Shown: piece after piece, positions 1 through 11,893 of the stretch | How positions within the stretch are numbered: position 1 is the stretch's first letter | How the letters are laid out: every line of letters begins with the position of its first letter | Source of the DNA: Begonia masoniana | Taxonomy: Eukaryota; Streptophyta; Magnoliopsida; Cucurbitales; Begoniaceae | Direction: 5' to 3' | Assembly (NCBI GenBank): GCA_022432975.1 | Contig: CM039509.1 | Coordinates: 26,686,510-26,750,509, forward strand | DNA: 64,000 nucleotides | Position numbers and translations under genes: made by a program | Notes under the pieces: generated by a model | Seen by the model: the letters and a program-made list of their open reading frames with translations, nothing else | Told to the model about the DNA's origin: nothing | Database searches by the model: none

Positions 1-1290
1 CAACACAACGCAACACGAAACAAAACAACCAAACAAGCAAACAAACAAATAATTCCCTACCGTTCCATGGTGTAGGCCCGAAGGCAAAACACAAGCAATC
101 CACTACTTACCTGACTGCTCGGCTTTCAATTGCTTACTTCGTCAAATCACTTCGCTAGCTCGACGACCTAAATAAAGAAAATGTAACTTAGTAGGCCATT
201 ACTAAACTCTAAAGGAGGTTCTAACTAAACTAAACAACACTTAAAACAAATTCACCATCAAAGTCCTAAAACCCGATTTTTATGCAAAATTTCTAACGTC
301 CAACTTCAAACGGCCATAACTTTCTCATTTTTCAATGGATTTTGACGTGCTACCCCAATCTGTAAACCTCTAAACGTCTACTACCATTGAAATCATCAAA
401 GTACCCAACCAAACACATTGGCCAAGTCGGAAATACCAAAACAGAACCGGTGCTCCAAGTGTACAAAACAAGTTTTTCCATAACCTTTACCAACTCAAAT
501 CTATTCCTAAAACAACCTAAACTAATCCATTCAACAACTAAAACATGAAATTTAGAAAGAAAACAAGAATTTGTAAGAGAAATTTGGAATTCATCACTTA
601 GGGTTTCCAAACCCTAATCAATCTCCACCAAAAACACCTTAAACTTCCAAAAATCAACACCTAATTACATTAAACTAAAAACCCACTTAAAACTAACCTT
701 AAAACTCTTGAAAACCTTTATGTATTGAAGGATAGGAGGCTTCAATGGCTGCCAACTCTCGTGGGAAGAAAAGAGGAAGAAAGCCAAAAAATGAGATTTA
801 CCACTTAACCATCCAATTTTATAATTTAATACATTTCTTCCTTTTTGTTTTTTCCACAAAATTTGTAATTTTTATAAAACACATCTTTTTTCCTTTTCAC
901 CAAACATTCCACGTGAGAGCCTCCTCTAAACCTCACTTTTCATTTGTTTAATTCAAATAATTTTCCTTTTATCCTATTGGTTACAATTTCCTTTGAATTT
1001 TCAACCATTCACTTTTTGACTTTTCAAACTCCTTTTTGGTTTTGACATGTCAAAGCTCTTTTCTTTTCCATGCCTCATGCATTCCAACGTTCTTTCCAAA
1101 TCCAAGCAAACATAGCTTCAAATATAATTTACACAAAAATACTTCACTTTGTACTTCAATTCTATCGTTTTCTCTTCTAAAGTCTCACTTTTATTTCTAT
1201 GATCAAGGAAAACTCTAAATGAGCATTAACCACCCTTAAAGTGACATAATCTAAGACTACGTACGTTAGAGAAATTTTTCGGGTGTTACA
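1..1290 (-). mobile_element. Partial LTR of a long-LTR gypsy element (C-like/outer family)
   Basis: On the minus strand it begins TGTAACACCCG at 1290 and runs off the left window edge. Its start resembles the LTR starting at 36035. The shared LTR module is present: a splice-donor-like AGGTAAGT (minus, 105-112) followed by the GCCTTCGGGCCTACACC segment (minus, 70-87). The LTR cuts a copia element, whose sequence resumes at 1291. The short open frames inside are not conserved between LTR copies and I do not call them genes. Confidence 0.75.
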
Positions 1291-3021
1291 GCATCAACAA
1301 TTATTTGCCTCACAACCTCTTGCTATGTCGGCCGCCTCTCATAAAGGTTTGTCTTCATCTGGTTTCTCATATATATATACTTCATTGTGGGTCTTGGATT
1401 CTGGTGCCTCTCATCATATGTCTCTCCATTTGTCTTCATTTGTTTCTTTGTCTTCTAATTCTTCTATGTCAATTGTGACTGCTGATGGCACTCCTATGCC
1501 ATTAGTAGGTGTTGGTTCCATTGATACATCTCTTGTGTCTCTTTATGATGTTTATTATATTCCTAGTCTTACTCTTAGTCTTGTTTCTGTTAGTCAATTA
1601 TGTGAGTCTAGATATTTAGTTTCAGTTTCTTCATCCACTTGTTCTGTAAAGGATTCGCATTTTCAGAAAGTGATTGGGATAGGCCGTAAGCAGGGGGGAC
1701 TCTATGTTTTAGATCAACTCAAAGTATCAAATATTGCTGCTTCTAGTGTGGATTTGTCTTCTTTTCGTTTGAGTCGTTCGTCTTTTGATTTTTATTTATG
1801 GCATTCTCGTTTAGGTCATATTTCAGCATCTTGTTTACAGTTTTTAGTGTCTACAGGAGCATTAGGACATTTGGATAATCATGACATTTCTGATTATAGT
1901 GGTTGTAAACTTGTAAAATTTTCAGCCTTACCTTTTTATAAGAGTACTTCTTCTTCTTTAGCTCCTTTCGATCTTGTGCATTCTGATCTCTGGGGACCCT
2001 CTCCTGTGCAAACAAAAGGGGATTCAAGATATTATGTTTCGTTTGTTGATGATTGTACTCATTATACTTAGGTTTATCTTATGAAACGTAGGTCTGATTA
2101 TCTTACAATTTTCACCAACTTTAGGGCTATTGTAAAAATACAACATTCAGCCGTCATCAAATGTTTTTGTTGTGATTTGGGGGTGAATACACTTCTAACA
2201 ATTTTTCCCATTTACTTGCTTCTGATGGGACTATACTTCAAACCTCATGTACTGACACTCCTCAACAAAATGGAGTTGCTGAAAGGAAACATCGGCATCT
2301 TGTTGAAACAGCCCGTTCGTTCTTATTGTCAGCCGATGTTCCTAGTGAATTGTGGGGGGAAGCAATTCTTACTGCTGTTCACGTGATCAATAGAATTCCA
2401 ACCTTTCATAATTCAGGATTGTCTCCATTTGAAAAGTTGTATGGGCATGCGCCTGTTTATTCCTCTTTGCGAGTCTTTGGTTGTACTTGTTTTGTTCTAC
2501 GACTGCATGTCGAGCGTAATAAATTGTTCTCTCATTTTGCCATGTGTGTCTTTCTGGGTTATGGTGTTGGTCAAAAGGGATATCGTTGTTTTAATCCGGT
2601 TAGTCAAAAATTGTATGTGTCTCATCATGTTGTATTTTTAGAGCATATTTCTTTCTTCTCTATTCCTGCTAGTTCACATCATATGACACGGTCAGATCTC
2701 ATTTATATTGACCCATTTGATATTGGCACTGAGGACGCTACATCCACAGTTCCACTTGTTTCTACTGATAGATCGACAGAGTCTGATACTTTGATTCCCG
2801 AGATATCTACCTCCCCTTCTACTACTCCTACGATCATTCAATCAACTTCTGAGATTGCGGATGTTCTTCCACTTCATCAGTCCACTCGACCACGTAAGTC
2901 TACTAAGCAACCCGATTTTGCTTACTCTTCATATTATAGTTCTTTTGCTTCATTTTTTGCTTCTGTTCATCGTCTTTATGAGCCTTTGTCCTATAGAGAG
3001 ACTGTTTGTGACCCACTTTGA
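1291..3021 (+). pseudogene. Ty1/copia protease-integrase remnant
   Basis: Translation shows the end of gag, the copia protease motif DSGASHHM near 1400, the pre-integrase motif LWHSRLGH near 1795 and the integrase core (DLWGP, PQQNG, then SELWGEA). The element would cleave its polyprotein and integrate cDNA. It is dead: the zinc finger reads YSGC where a C-x-x-C pair is expected, a TGG-to-TAG-type stop lies at about 2069, the 2081-2330 stretch is out of frame, and gag is cut off by the LTR ending at 1290. A serine/threonine-rich linker (about 2690-2880) leads to RT. Lineage was not resolved. Confidence 0.85.
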
Positions 3022-3880
3022 AATGATGTTATGGCTGAGGAACTTACTGCTCTTCATCAGACTCACACATGAGATTTGGTACCGTTGCCATCTAGAAAAT
3101 GTACTATTGGCTCTCGTTGGGTTTACAAGATTAAAACAACATCTAATGGTTCTATTGAACGATACAAGGTTTGACTTGTTGCTAAGGGTTACTCCCAGGA
3201 GTATGACATGGATTATGAAGAAACATTTGCCTCTGTTGCAATGATGACGACTGTTCGTACTATGATTGCGGTTGCCTCTATTCGTCGATGGATAATATTT
3301 CAAATGGATGTCAAGAATGCCTTCTTGAATGGTGATCTTTATGAAGAAGTTTATATGATGCCCCTCCTAGTGTCGCCCACAAACCCGGTGAAGTTTGTTG
3401 GCTTCGTAAGGCTCTCTATGGTCTTAAACAAGCACCACGTGCTTGGTTTGAGAAGTTCTCCACAGTGATCACTTCGCTTGGTTTTCGTCATAGTCATCAT
3501 GATTCTGCATTGGTTGTTAGGCATACTCGTGTAGGTCGTATTTTGTTATCCTTATATGTTGATGACATGATCATTACTGGTGATGATTGTGATGAGATTG
3601 AATCTTTAAAATCTGAATTGTCTCGTTGTTTTACTATGAAAGACTTAGGTTTGCTGCGTTATTTTCTTGGCATAGAGGTCGCCTATTCTCCAAAAGGTTA
3701 TCTCTTGAGACTAATGCTCGATATTCTATGTCTGATGATCTTCCTTTGTCGGATCCCGGCTTATATCGTACTGTTGTTGGCAGCTTGGTTTATCTTATAG
3801 TAACTCATCCAGATAGTGCGAATGCTGTTCATGTTGTTAGTCAGTTTGTTACTGCTCCTACTACTGTCCATTAGGCTGTT
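3022..3880 (+). pseudogene. Ty1/copia reverse transcriptase remnant
   Basis: RT motifs are clear: WVYKIK near 3120, LVAKGYSQ near 3180, the DVKNAFLNG block near 3307, [11 protein letters not shown] near 3418 in a shifted frame, and the catalytic YVDDM near 3556, which is intact. At least three in-frame stops (about 3019, 3070 and 3172) sit where Trp or Arg is expected. Frameshifts near 3360 and 3690 split the domain. RT would have copied element RNA in virus-like particles. The frame changes and transition-type stops rule out activity. Confidence 0.85.
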
Positions 3881-4444
3881 GTTCTTCGTATTCTTAGGTA
3901 TCTCCGAGGTACTTAGTTTCAGAGTCTTTTGTTCCATTCTACGTCATCTTTTGAATTGCGTGCATACTCCGACGCTGATTGGGCTAGTGATCCTATCGAT
4001 CGTAAATCCACTACTGGATTCTATATTTTACTTGGTGATTCGCTTATTTCGTGGAAGAGTAAGAAACAAGATGTTATTTCTCAGTCTTCTATAGAAACTG
4101 AGTATCGTGCCATAACCTCAACTACTTGTGAAATTGTTTAGTTACATTGGTTGCTTGCAAACATGGGTGTTCATCTTCGTCGTCCAACTCCGTTATATTG
4201 TGACAATCAGAGTGCTATTCAGATTGCGCGTAATTCAGTGTTTCATGAGCGAACTAAGCATATTGAGATTGATTGTCATGTCACTCACCATCATCTTCAG
4301 CTTGGCACCATCACCTTGCCTTATGTTCCTTATTCTCTGCAGATTGTTGATTTGTTTACCAAGGCACACTTAGCTTCGCGCTTCCTTTTTTGTCTGACAA
4401 ACTCTCTATGCTTATCGTTGTTGCATCGTGAGTTTGCAAGAGGA
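3881..4444 (+). pseudogene. Ty1/copia RNase H and polyprotein end
   Basis: The copia RNase H signature is readable: AYSDADWASDP near 3964, RKSTTGF near 4000, SWKSKKQ near 4050, CDNQSAI near 4198, the TKHIEID motif near 4255 and DLFTK near 4348. Stops at about 3872, 3914 and 4139 fall where Trp or Gln is usual (WAVVLRI, RGTQF, EIVWLHW). The frame ends just before a purine-rich GCAAGAGGA tract and the 3' LTR, the normal 3' arrangement of a copia element. Confidence 0.85.
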
Positions 4445-4582
4445 TGTTAGCATATATTATATAAGGGTAGATTAGTCTTTTACTTTATTTATTAAACTGC
4501 TCATCGTCTTCTTACTGAATTTTCCAATTTTGTAAGCATTGAATCATCAATATACTATCTCAATTTCTTCAATATTATCACA
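4445..4582 (+). mobile_element. 3' LTR of the copia element (short)
   Basis: Starts TGTTAG right after the purine-rich tract GCAAGAGGA and ends near ATCACA, about 138 bp, which is short even for copia. The partner LTR is outside the window, so the right boundary (4580 or 4582) and the TSD cannot be checked. A TATATTATATAAGGG TATA-like stretch lies 10 bp inside. Confidence 0.55.
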
Positions 4583-4758
4583 CTATTATTGTTGTCAATG
4601 TTAGACCCCATTGGTAATTGTGCCTGGCTATTTTATAAATTTTACAAAGATTTTCATTGTTATTGAATGAAACTTAAAGTTAAAGGTCGGATGATTTAGT
4701 CTATTTTGGGCTGGTTCATTTCTCGTTCTGATTCAGGTACCTTTTGGGTTGGACAATA
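4583..4758. other. Copia flank, nothing recognised
   Basis: This is 176 bp of AT-rich sequence between the copia LTR and the next LTR. No coding, RNA or repeat signal is visible. Confidence 0.5.
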
Positions 4759-7017
4759 TGTAACGGCCCTTACACTATTCCCTTAATTTCTCGTATAATT
4801 TTTTTTTTTAAACCTCTAATTAAAATTAAAACGTCTATAAAACCATTTAAAGAAAATACCTAAAAATAAGTATTGAAGTTCTTTGGAAAAGAAATTAAAA
4901 ACCTTAAAAGAAATATATAAAACATCGGCCAAGGGAGTTGAGGGCAAACAGGGCATTTCGCCCGTGAAATGCCTGGCTGATTGCCAAAATGGGGGGGCAA
5001 ATGATCGCCCCACTTGTGGGCTAGTGATCGCCCATTGATTTTCAATCAGCCGATCGATCGCCCACTTGTGGGCGATTGATCGGCACACGCTCTGGAATTT
5101 CTTTCAGAGCGTGACCCCCCTCTGCCGATTGATCGCATCTCCTTGTGATTGTTCAGCAGCCTCTCTGGATTTTGAAATCCAGAAAGCTGCTCCCTTCTCT
5201 CTCTTTTTCCTTCCTTCACCCTTTTCATCGTTACCCTGCACACAAACTCACACACACTTCACAATTCTCTTTTCTACCTTATACATTCATCACTTCTTCA
5301 AATACTTTTCATAACAATACAACCACTCTACTCCTCGCATACAATCCCCACTTTACCAATCGCCCAAAAAACCGACTCAAAGCACATTTAAAATGTAACC
5401 AATTTCATAAAACAAACCGCCTGGATCCGTTTGAAAGTTTAACATTTCCTCCTATTTGAAATTATCAATAACACTACAAAATACTTTCAATTTTCCAAAA
5501 ACACTATAAAATATCTATCCAGATCCAGACATCCTAAAATGTTTAACTATACAATTTCCTATATCCTATCTATAAATTCCCCAAAACGTTTACCTACGTC
5601 CCCATGGGTCAATATTATACACCGACTGCTAGCGCACACCCACGGGCCATCCTCCTTCAACGTGCTCATACTTCAGGTGGAGGGACGTCTTCCTCACCTG
5701 TCTCAAAATCACTTACACCATAGAAATAAAAATGTGAGCTAGAGGCTCAGTAAATCTGCGTGAATGCATGTGAATGCCAATGCTATGCATGTACAGTTTA
5801 TAAATCATGCGTCCTACCTTTTCTCTAATCATTTCATTCATGTCACCGGGGCTTCACTCTCGCTAGATAAGAGCGGCACATCCGTTGATTGGATAGCCCT
5901 TCGTATCTAACCGGAGGGAAAACATGCTTCACCTGACAGCCATGTCTGAACCACCGCCACCGACGTGACCTTTATTACATTCGTTTACCTTTTCGGTTGT
6001 AAAAACATGCATAGAAATTCCTTTTCATGCTCTTTTCGAAAAGAATGATGCGTGAACAAATATTATGCCATGAACGAAATAGAAACATACAAACAATAAA
6101 CTTAACAATTAACAACCTAACCAAACCTAAAACTAACTACCCGTTCTAACTACCCGAACGCAATATATCTCAAATTCCTCAATTTAATGTGCATTCTTAT
6201 GGTATAGGCCAAGACGGCCAAACAAATCACGAAGACTTACCTCGCGTCCCTTGCACACTGAGCTCCATCCACGAGCGTTGTTTACCTAAGGCAATACACA
6301 ACATTTGTCATTTAAACCAATTATAAACTATCGAGTTTAGAAAATTACAAACTCCTAGCTAAAGAAAATCTCCTAAACTCTAAAACACCTCATTGAGGAA
6401 TTTTATCGAGCAACTCGTGCTCGTGATTTTCAAACCTCCATTAATGGAGCATTTAAAACTTCCAACCACTCAAAACCTCAATAACCTTTATTAATTCAAC
6501 TAACTTTTATTAACAACCATAAATACGCCCCTTAGAAGCATAAATACGGTAAACCTATCGATTTCAAACTCTATTTCACATTTTCAACGAAAACCCTAAC
6601 GAACCATAATCGTTTTACAACTCGAAAACTACCAATAAACTTTCCAAAACCATAGAACCTTACCTAGAGTGACGTTTGGAGAAGAAATCACGAGGAACCA
6701 GAGTCGATCGGAGGATGCTTTGGTCGTCGGAGAAGAAACGCGCGAGGGGAGGGAAGAAATCGCCATGAGGGAGAGAGAGGAAGGCAGGAGAAAATCGTGT
6801 AAGTGTGAAGGAGGGAGGGATTTTGTGTTTTTATTAAAATTTGGCTTGCAAAATTACTTAATTGCCCCTCCACTTAATTTCTGTTTGTTTCTCCAATTAT
6901 CTCGTTATTTAACTAACGATCCGATTTCTCAAAATTTTCATATTTCACCATAAATTCTAATTTATTATTAGGGCTCCGTTAAAACTTTCCTTTCGTAAAA
7001 TGGACTTAGTCTGACGT
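4759..7017 (-). mobile_element. A-like gypsy LTR, truncated at its 5' end
   Basis: Plus-strand TGTAACGGCCCTTACAC at 4759 is the complement of the A-type LTR 3' end. The LTR runs leftward on the minus strand: hairpin-rich block (about 4980-5180), acceptor-like module (complement of CACTTACACCATAG near 5710) and donor-like AGGTAAGT (complement of ACTTACCT near 6235-6242). About 65 bp of the LTR 5' end is missing at 7017, where another LTR terminus starts. It is a strongly diverged member of the family. Confidence 0.75.
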
Positions 7018-8032
7018 TGTCACGACCCTAACACTGTACCCTTATTTACCCTTAATTACCGTACAAATTTTTCATTTTCCTTTATTCTTAGCGTTTATGC
7101 GGAAACGATTTGAAAACAATTTAAAATCAATTTAATAAAACGTTTAAAACAAATAAAAACAATTAATTAAACCAATACGTACACAAACACTCGATACTCA
7201 CACGTTTTCCGAAATACCACCTCAAAACTGACTCGAAACGCAACTATAATAAAGTACATTCTCATGAAAATAAACTGCGTGGTTCCGTTTGAAAGTTTAA
7301 CATATCCTCCTGTTTTAAAGTCACCAAACAATTCACGAAAGTCTAAATAAAACCTTAACAAAACGTTTTATAAACAGGTTTGCCAAAACATCAAAATATC
7401 AACCTATCAACTATCCAGAACCAAGCATCCTAAAATGATCTAACAGTACAATTATCCATTTTAATCCACCAACATCAAAATATAAACCTATCAACTATAC
7501 AGTTTCATCTAACTAACCCATCATTAACCCAAAACCTCTCAATACCGTTACTTACATCCCCACGGGTCAGGTAAGCATCGACTGCGCCAGCACACCACCG
7601 CCGCCATCCTTCGTCAACTACCATCACTCCTCGGGTGGAGGGATCTCGTAGTCACCTGTATCGGGATCACCTACACCATACAGACACCTATGAGATAAAA
7701 ATCTCAGTAAACTCTACGTAAATGCAGATGCGTGCAGAACATATGTCATTCGTTAAACATGCAGATATCAGATTCAGATTCATTACGTTGCAGACAGATT
7801 GTCACCAAGGCTAACCCACCTCGCCGTGACCAGATAACAGATTACGTAGATTCAATTCGTTCGTTGGTTCGTTTTACTTTTTAATTAGGTCGCAGACAGA
7901 TTGTCACCAAGGCTAAACCACCTCGCCGTGACCAGATAACAGATTACGTAGATTCATTTCGTTCTCTTAACCAGATGCTTTAAATGACATGATGCATGAG
8001 CAGTCAAATGCATAAAGTAAACAAACAACATG
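7018..8032 (-). mobile_element. 3' part of an A-like gypsy LTR
   Basis: TGTCACGACCCTAACACTGTACCC at 7018 is the complement of the element A LTR 3' end. The homology (GTGTAGGTGATCC acceptor module, complement near 7663-7680) continues to about 8032, where a plus-strand LTR begins head to head. Only the 3' half of the LTR is present. It contains a tandem duplication at about 7793-7960. Confidence 0.75.
7793..7960. repeat. Tandem duplication of about 100 bp in an A-like LTR
   Basis: The block CAGACAGATTGTCACCAAGG ... GTGACCAGATAACAG occurs twice, about 100 bp apart, with one small difference inside the aligned block. Each copy can pair GTCAC with GTGAC and AGG with CCT, so each unit is a potential hairpin. 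It sits in the slot that other LTR families fill with their own tandem hairpins. Confidence 0.7.
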
Positions 8033-10325
8033 TGTAATATCCGGCTCGTACGGAGTTTTTAGAATATTATTATTATATTATAAAATGGCATTTTTGTAAA
8101 TATGTCAAATCGGGTCCGTTTCTCAAAAAGAAAGCGTCATTACGATCCTATCGAATAATTGGAATTTTAAGTAATTTACGAGAATTTTCGGAGTAATAAC
8201 GCTATATTCTGAGTAATTAGGTTTCTCGTAATATAATGGACGTTGTAGTAAAATTAGTAAATGAGGTCTGAATTGTGAACGGACAGTTTTAATAGATCCC
8301 AAATAATAAGTTGGACTTGTTGGTGAAATAAGGACATTTGGAGAAACCGAATGGTTAGACAATTAACGAAACAAAGGACGAAACAAATAGAATTAAGTGC
8401 AAAGGGCAAAATGGTAATTTGTAAAGTAAATTTTAATTAAAATCACTCTTCTCCTTCCTCCTCCACCATTTTCACGCCAGGAAAGCTCCAATTTGCGATC
8501 TCCTTCTCTGCCATCGACAAGTTCTCCACTTCTGACCTCCGTTCTGACCTCCGATCGTTCCGTTTTCTTCGTGCCTTCTCCTCCAATCGACGCTCTAGGT
8601 AAGATTCTAAAGTTTTAGAGCGTTAAACTTCGAGTTTCGTAGAGTTTTACGTTTAGGGTTTTCGTTAGGTTTTCGATTAAAAACGAGATTTAGGGTTTGT
8701 AATTAATAGGTTTGCCGTAATAAAGTATATATTGGATGTATTGAACGTTATTGGACGAATTCGATTGATTTAGGACGAATGTTAAAAATAGGGATTTTCG
8801 GATTTTAGGGAAAAGCTCGTAAATTGTAGTTTCGAGGCATCAATCGTAGATTGTTCATTAATATGCTCCGAACAGTTAAGCTGGACGTTTTAAGAAATTC
8901 GTTAGTTAAGGTTTTGTTAATTAGGACGTTTAGAAGCTTAAATTGTTTTAACATCGACCGTTATGTTTTACCTCAGACAAACAACGCTCGTGGACGGAGC
9001 TTGAGCTGCTTTGGATACGAGGTAAGTTCTTGTGATTCTTCTCTGGCCGATTGGCCTACACCGTACGTCGAATGTCGCTTCGAGGAGTTTGGTGACGCAC
9101 TAGTTTATAATGTTTTGGTTGGGTAGTTAGGTTTAATTGTTTTATAGATTTTGTTTTACAGTCTTGATGGTATGTATGCTGAGTGTTTAAATTCTGTTAT
9201 GAACTGTTCATGCATCACGTGTTTTAAAGAAAAGTATGAAAATGAATTTCTGCAAAATGTTTTAAAGATAATGTAAAGAATAGAATGGGCCGTAAGGCAT
9301 ACAGTTAAAATGGGCTGAAAGGCATATAGGCCGAAAGGCATACAGTTTACAGGTTATGCGAGATGGGGCTCAGGCACGGCTGTACATGTTGTAAGCGTGT
9401 ACCCCCCTTTTCTAGCTGGAAAGAGTAGTCCGACCGCTGGATGTGCTCTCTCCGGTTAGGAGGTTGAGATCTCGGTGACACCCACAGAGTAAAGTAAAGA
9501 AAATGCTGCATGATTTCTGAACTCACACGCATAGCATATAGTTACATTTACAAGAGCTTACTGAGATTTTTATCTCATAGTGTATTGTATGGTGTAGGTG
9601 ATCTAGATATCGAGGAACCAGGTGAGGATGGGATTCCTCCTCCTAAGGCTTGAGTCCAGTTGACGGAGGATGGCTGCGGTGGTGTGCTGGCGCATTCGAG
9701 GCTTACCTGACCCGTGGGGACTGTATGTACAGATTTTGAGGGTTTGGGACTTTTAGGCTGATGTTTGTATAGAAATACTTTAGGTTGTTTGATTCTGGAT
9801 AGTTGATAGGTATATATGTATATGTCGATGTTTTGGAAACTGTTTTATAATGGTTTGAAAAATCTTTCATTAAATGTATTTTGGAACTGCGTGGTGATTT
9901 GAAACAGGAGGATTTGTTTAGGTTTTAAACGTACCCATGCAGTTAGTTTTTATGAAAATGTTCTTAGTTTTAAAATGTATTTCGAGTCGTTATTAGGTGA
10001 ATGGTTAAGTGTGAAAATAGTGAAAATTATAGTGAGTGTTATTTGATATGATTGTACTTATGTGGGATGAAGAAATTAAAGGAAAGAAACGAAGGATAGG
10101 AAGCAGGGGCAGAGGGGTTGGCGAATAGTCGCCAACCCTGGCGATTGAATCGCCTCCCTCTGGAAAAATCCAGAGGGAGTGGCGATTGCTCGCCACTAGC
10201 TGTGGCGAGCAATCGCCACAGGCGATGCAACAGGCGATTACTCGCCTGTTGCAAGCGAATAATCGCCCCCTTATTTTTTATTTATTATTTAAGTTGTTTT
10301 TAATTTAATTAAATTAAGTTTTAAT
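8033..10325 (+). mobile_element. A-like gypsy LTR lacking its 3' end
   Basis: Starts TGTAATATCCGGCTCG and follows the element A LTR: T/C-rich segment near 8450-8590, donor-like CTAGGTAAGA at 8599, middle segment about 8977-9021, GAGGTAAGT at 9022, GNRA-type hairpin repeats at 9285-9346, G-box-like CACGTG near 9217, acceptor GTGTAGGTGAT at 9597 and the inverted-repeat block 10120-10262. Near 10325 it switches to C-like LTR sequence. The missing piece is the last ~200 bp that element A has before TGACA. Confidence 0.75.
9022..9597 (+). promoter_or_regulatory. Putative second LTR-leader intron (A-like copy)
   Basis: GAG/GTAAGTTC at 9022 and GTGTAG/GTGAT at 9597 match the corresponding positions of the two element A LTRs and similar sites in unrelated LTR families. 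The splice-site reading is an inference. Confidence 0.45.
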
Positions 10326-10634
10326 TAAATGGTTTTTAAGTTCCATGGATTTAGGTCGTCGAACGAAGGAAGTGACCGATAGCCGTGAGCAAGTGGAAGC
10401 CGAGCGTTCAGGTAAGTAGTGGGTGTTTTCGTTCGCCTTCGGGCCTACACCACAGGACGGTAGGGCTATTAGTTATTTATTGCTTCGTGTTGAGTTGTGT
10501 TACGGCTTTGCATTGAGTTAAGTTGTAAGTTGAGTTGTTGTGTGTAGTGAGTTTGCTGTGTGTGTGACTGTTAAGGTGTTGCATTGTGTTGAGTGGAGTT
10601 GTGGTGCGTGTGTATTGTTGTGGGTGTGAATGTT

Positions 10635-10795
10635 AAGGCACTTCGGTGCGGGCAACTAAGGCACTTCGGTGCGGGCAAATAAGGCACTTCGGTGCGGGCA
10701 AATAAGGCACTTCGGTGCGGGAAAATAAGGCACTTCGGTGCGGGCAAATAAGGCACTTCGGTGCGGGCAAATAAGGCACTTCGGTGCGGGCAAAT
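10635..10795 (+). repeat. Seven 23-bp repeats, each a cUUCGg hairpin
   Basis: Seven head-to-tail copies of AAGGCACTTCGGTGCGGGCAA plus two more bases. In every copy GCAC and GTGC flank TTCG, which as RNA gives a 4-bp stem closed by C-G around a UUCG tetraloop. The array lies between the donor-like site at 10411 and the acceptor-like site at 10928. A nine-copy version is at 38569. Confidence 0.9.
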
Positions 10796-11696
10796 TGTGT
10801 GTGAAATTGTTTGATAGTTGGTGCTTGTGTTTGGTGTGATTGTAGTGTGCACTGTGCGTGTTTACAATTGTCATTCATTACTTGCTAAGCGTAAGCTTAC
10901 GTGTGTGTGTGTGTGTTCTGTGGTGTAGGTGACGAAGTACTCTCAGGTGATCTCGATAACGTGGATTAGGAGTAGCACCAGTCGGGGTTACGCGGAGCTC
11001 GTCGGTGCAGGTCATTTGTCGGGGCGCTTCGACCTAGTCCTTGGCAAGGGTTGTGGTATTGCATGTTTTGTGATTAGGAGTGGGTTTGTGAATATTTTGG
11101 TTGTTGATGGTTTGGATAGGTTTTGAGTACTTTGGTTCGGTGTGTATAGTTGTTTGGTGTGCGTTTGTGGTGAATTTTGAATGTTATGGTCGGAATGGAT
11201 TTTAGGTTGTTTGGTTGAATTGGGTTTGATGTATATAGTTTGGAGTTATCTGGTTATTTGGTTGTTTTAAATCGCATTTTAACGGCAACGTTTCTCAGGT
11301 TTTGGATTTTGAAAATTTAGCCGTTATATTGTCGATTTTTAGTTTAAAAATTTGATATGTCGGGTCGCCTTCGCTATTTTTTTTGTTAGGCGTTTTAACT
11401 CGTTTTTCCGAGATTTTCACGGGGATTGAAGATGTATGCGTCGGGACAATATGGTAAAAATTTCGGAATTTTTGGAGGTGTCGGGATCGTAGAAAAGTGT
11501 AGAAATGTGAAGAGAGGTGAAGTGAGGTTAAAATGGGAAGTTTTGGGTGTTTTTAAGTGTTTTTGAGGGTGAAAAACCCGAGCCGGCCCGATCGGTCGGG
11601 CCCGGGGCGCGATCGGTCGCGGTCGGGAAGTTTCTGGGCGAAGAAAACCCGAGAAGGCCCGATCGATCGGGCATTTAGCCAGGATCGATCGAGGTA

Positions 11697-11893
11697 GCCA
11701 AGTGCTGGGCGCGCTGGTGCGCCCCAGCGCGCGCACGCGCGCGCGCGTGCAGCGCGTGCAGCGCGCTTAGCGCGCATGCAGCGCGTGCAGCGCGTGCAGC
11801 GCGCTTAGCGCGCATGCAGCGCGCGCGTGCTGCTCACGCCGCGAGCTGCCTGGGCGCCTGGCGCCCAGCTGCGCGCCCAGCAGCCTACTTAGG
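11697..11893. repeat. CpG-dense alternating GC block with palindromes
   Basis: Long runs of alternating G/C or G/T-C/A (GCGCGCACGCGCGC near 11730) are followed by repeats of GCAGCGCG and TTAGCGCGCAT. Palindromes such as GATCGATC lie just upstream (11580-11690). The matching block of the inner solo LTR at 39650-39750 is shorter, so this copy has expanded. Confidence 0.75.

Noticed and set aside
5066..5459. Plus-strand open frames over the hairpin block of the 4759-7017 LTR
   Set aside because: They overlap LTR inverted repeats in the antisense direction and are not conserved in other copies.
10635..10795. CRISPR-like regular repeats
   Set aside because: Units are directly tandem with 2-3 variable bases and no unique spacers, in plant retrotransposon DNA. 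They are a minisatellite, not a CRISPR array.
10571..10878. Repeat proteins encoded on the minus strand over the UUCG array (and at 38613-38858)
   Set aside because: A 23-bp unit gives frames that shift every repeat; the apparent peptides (RTEVPYLPAPKC-type) are products of the repeat, with no homology and no start context.
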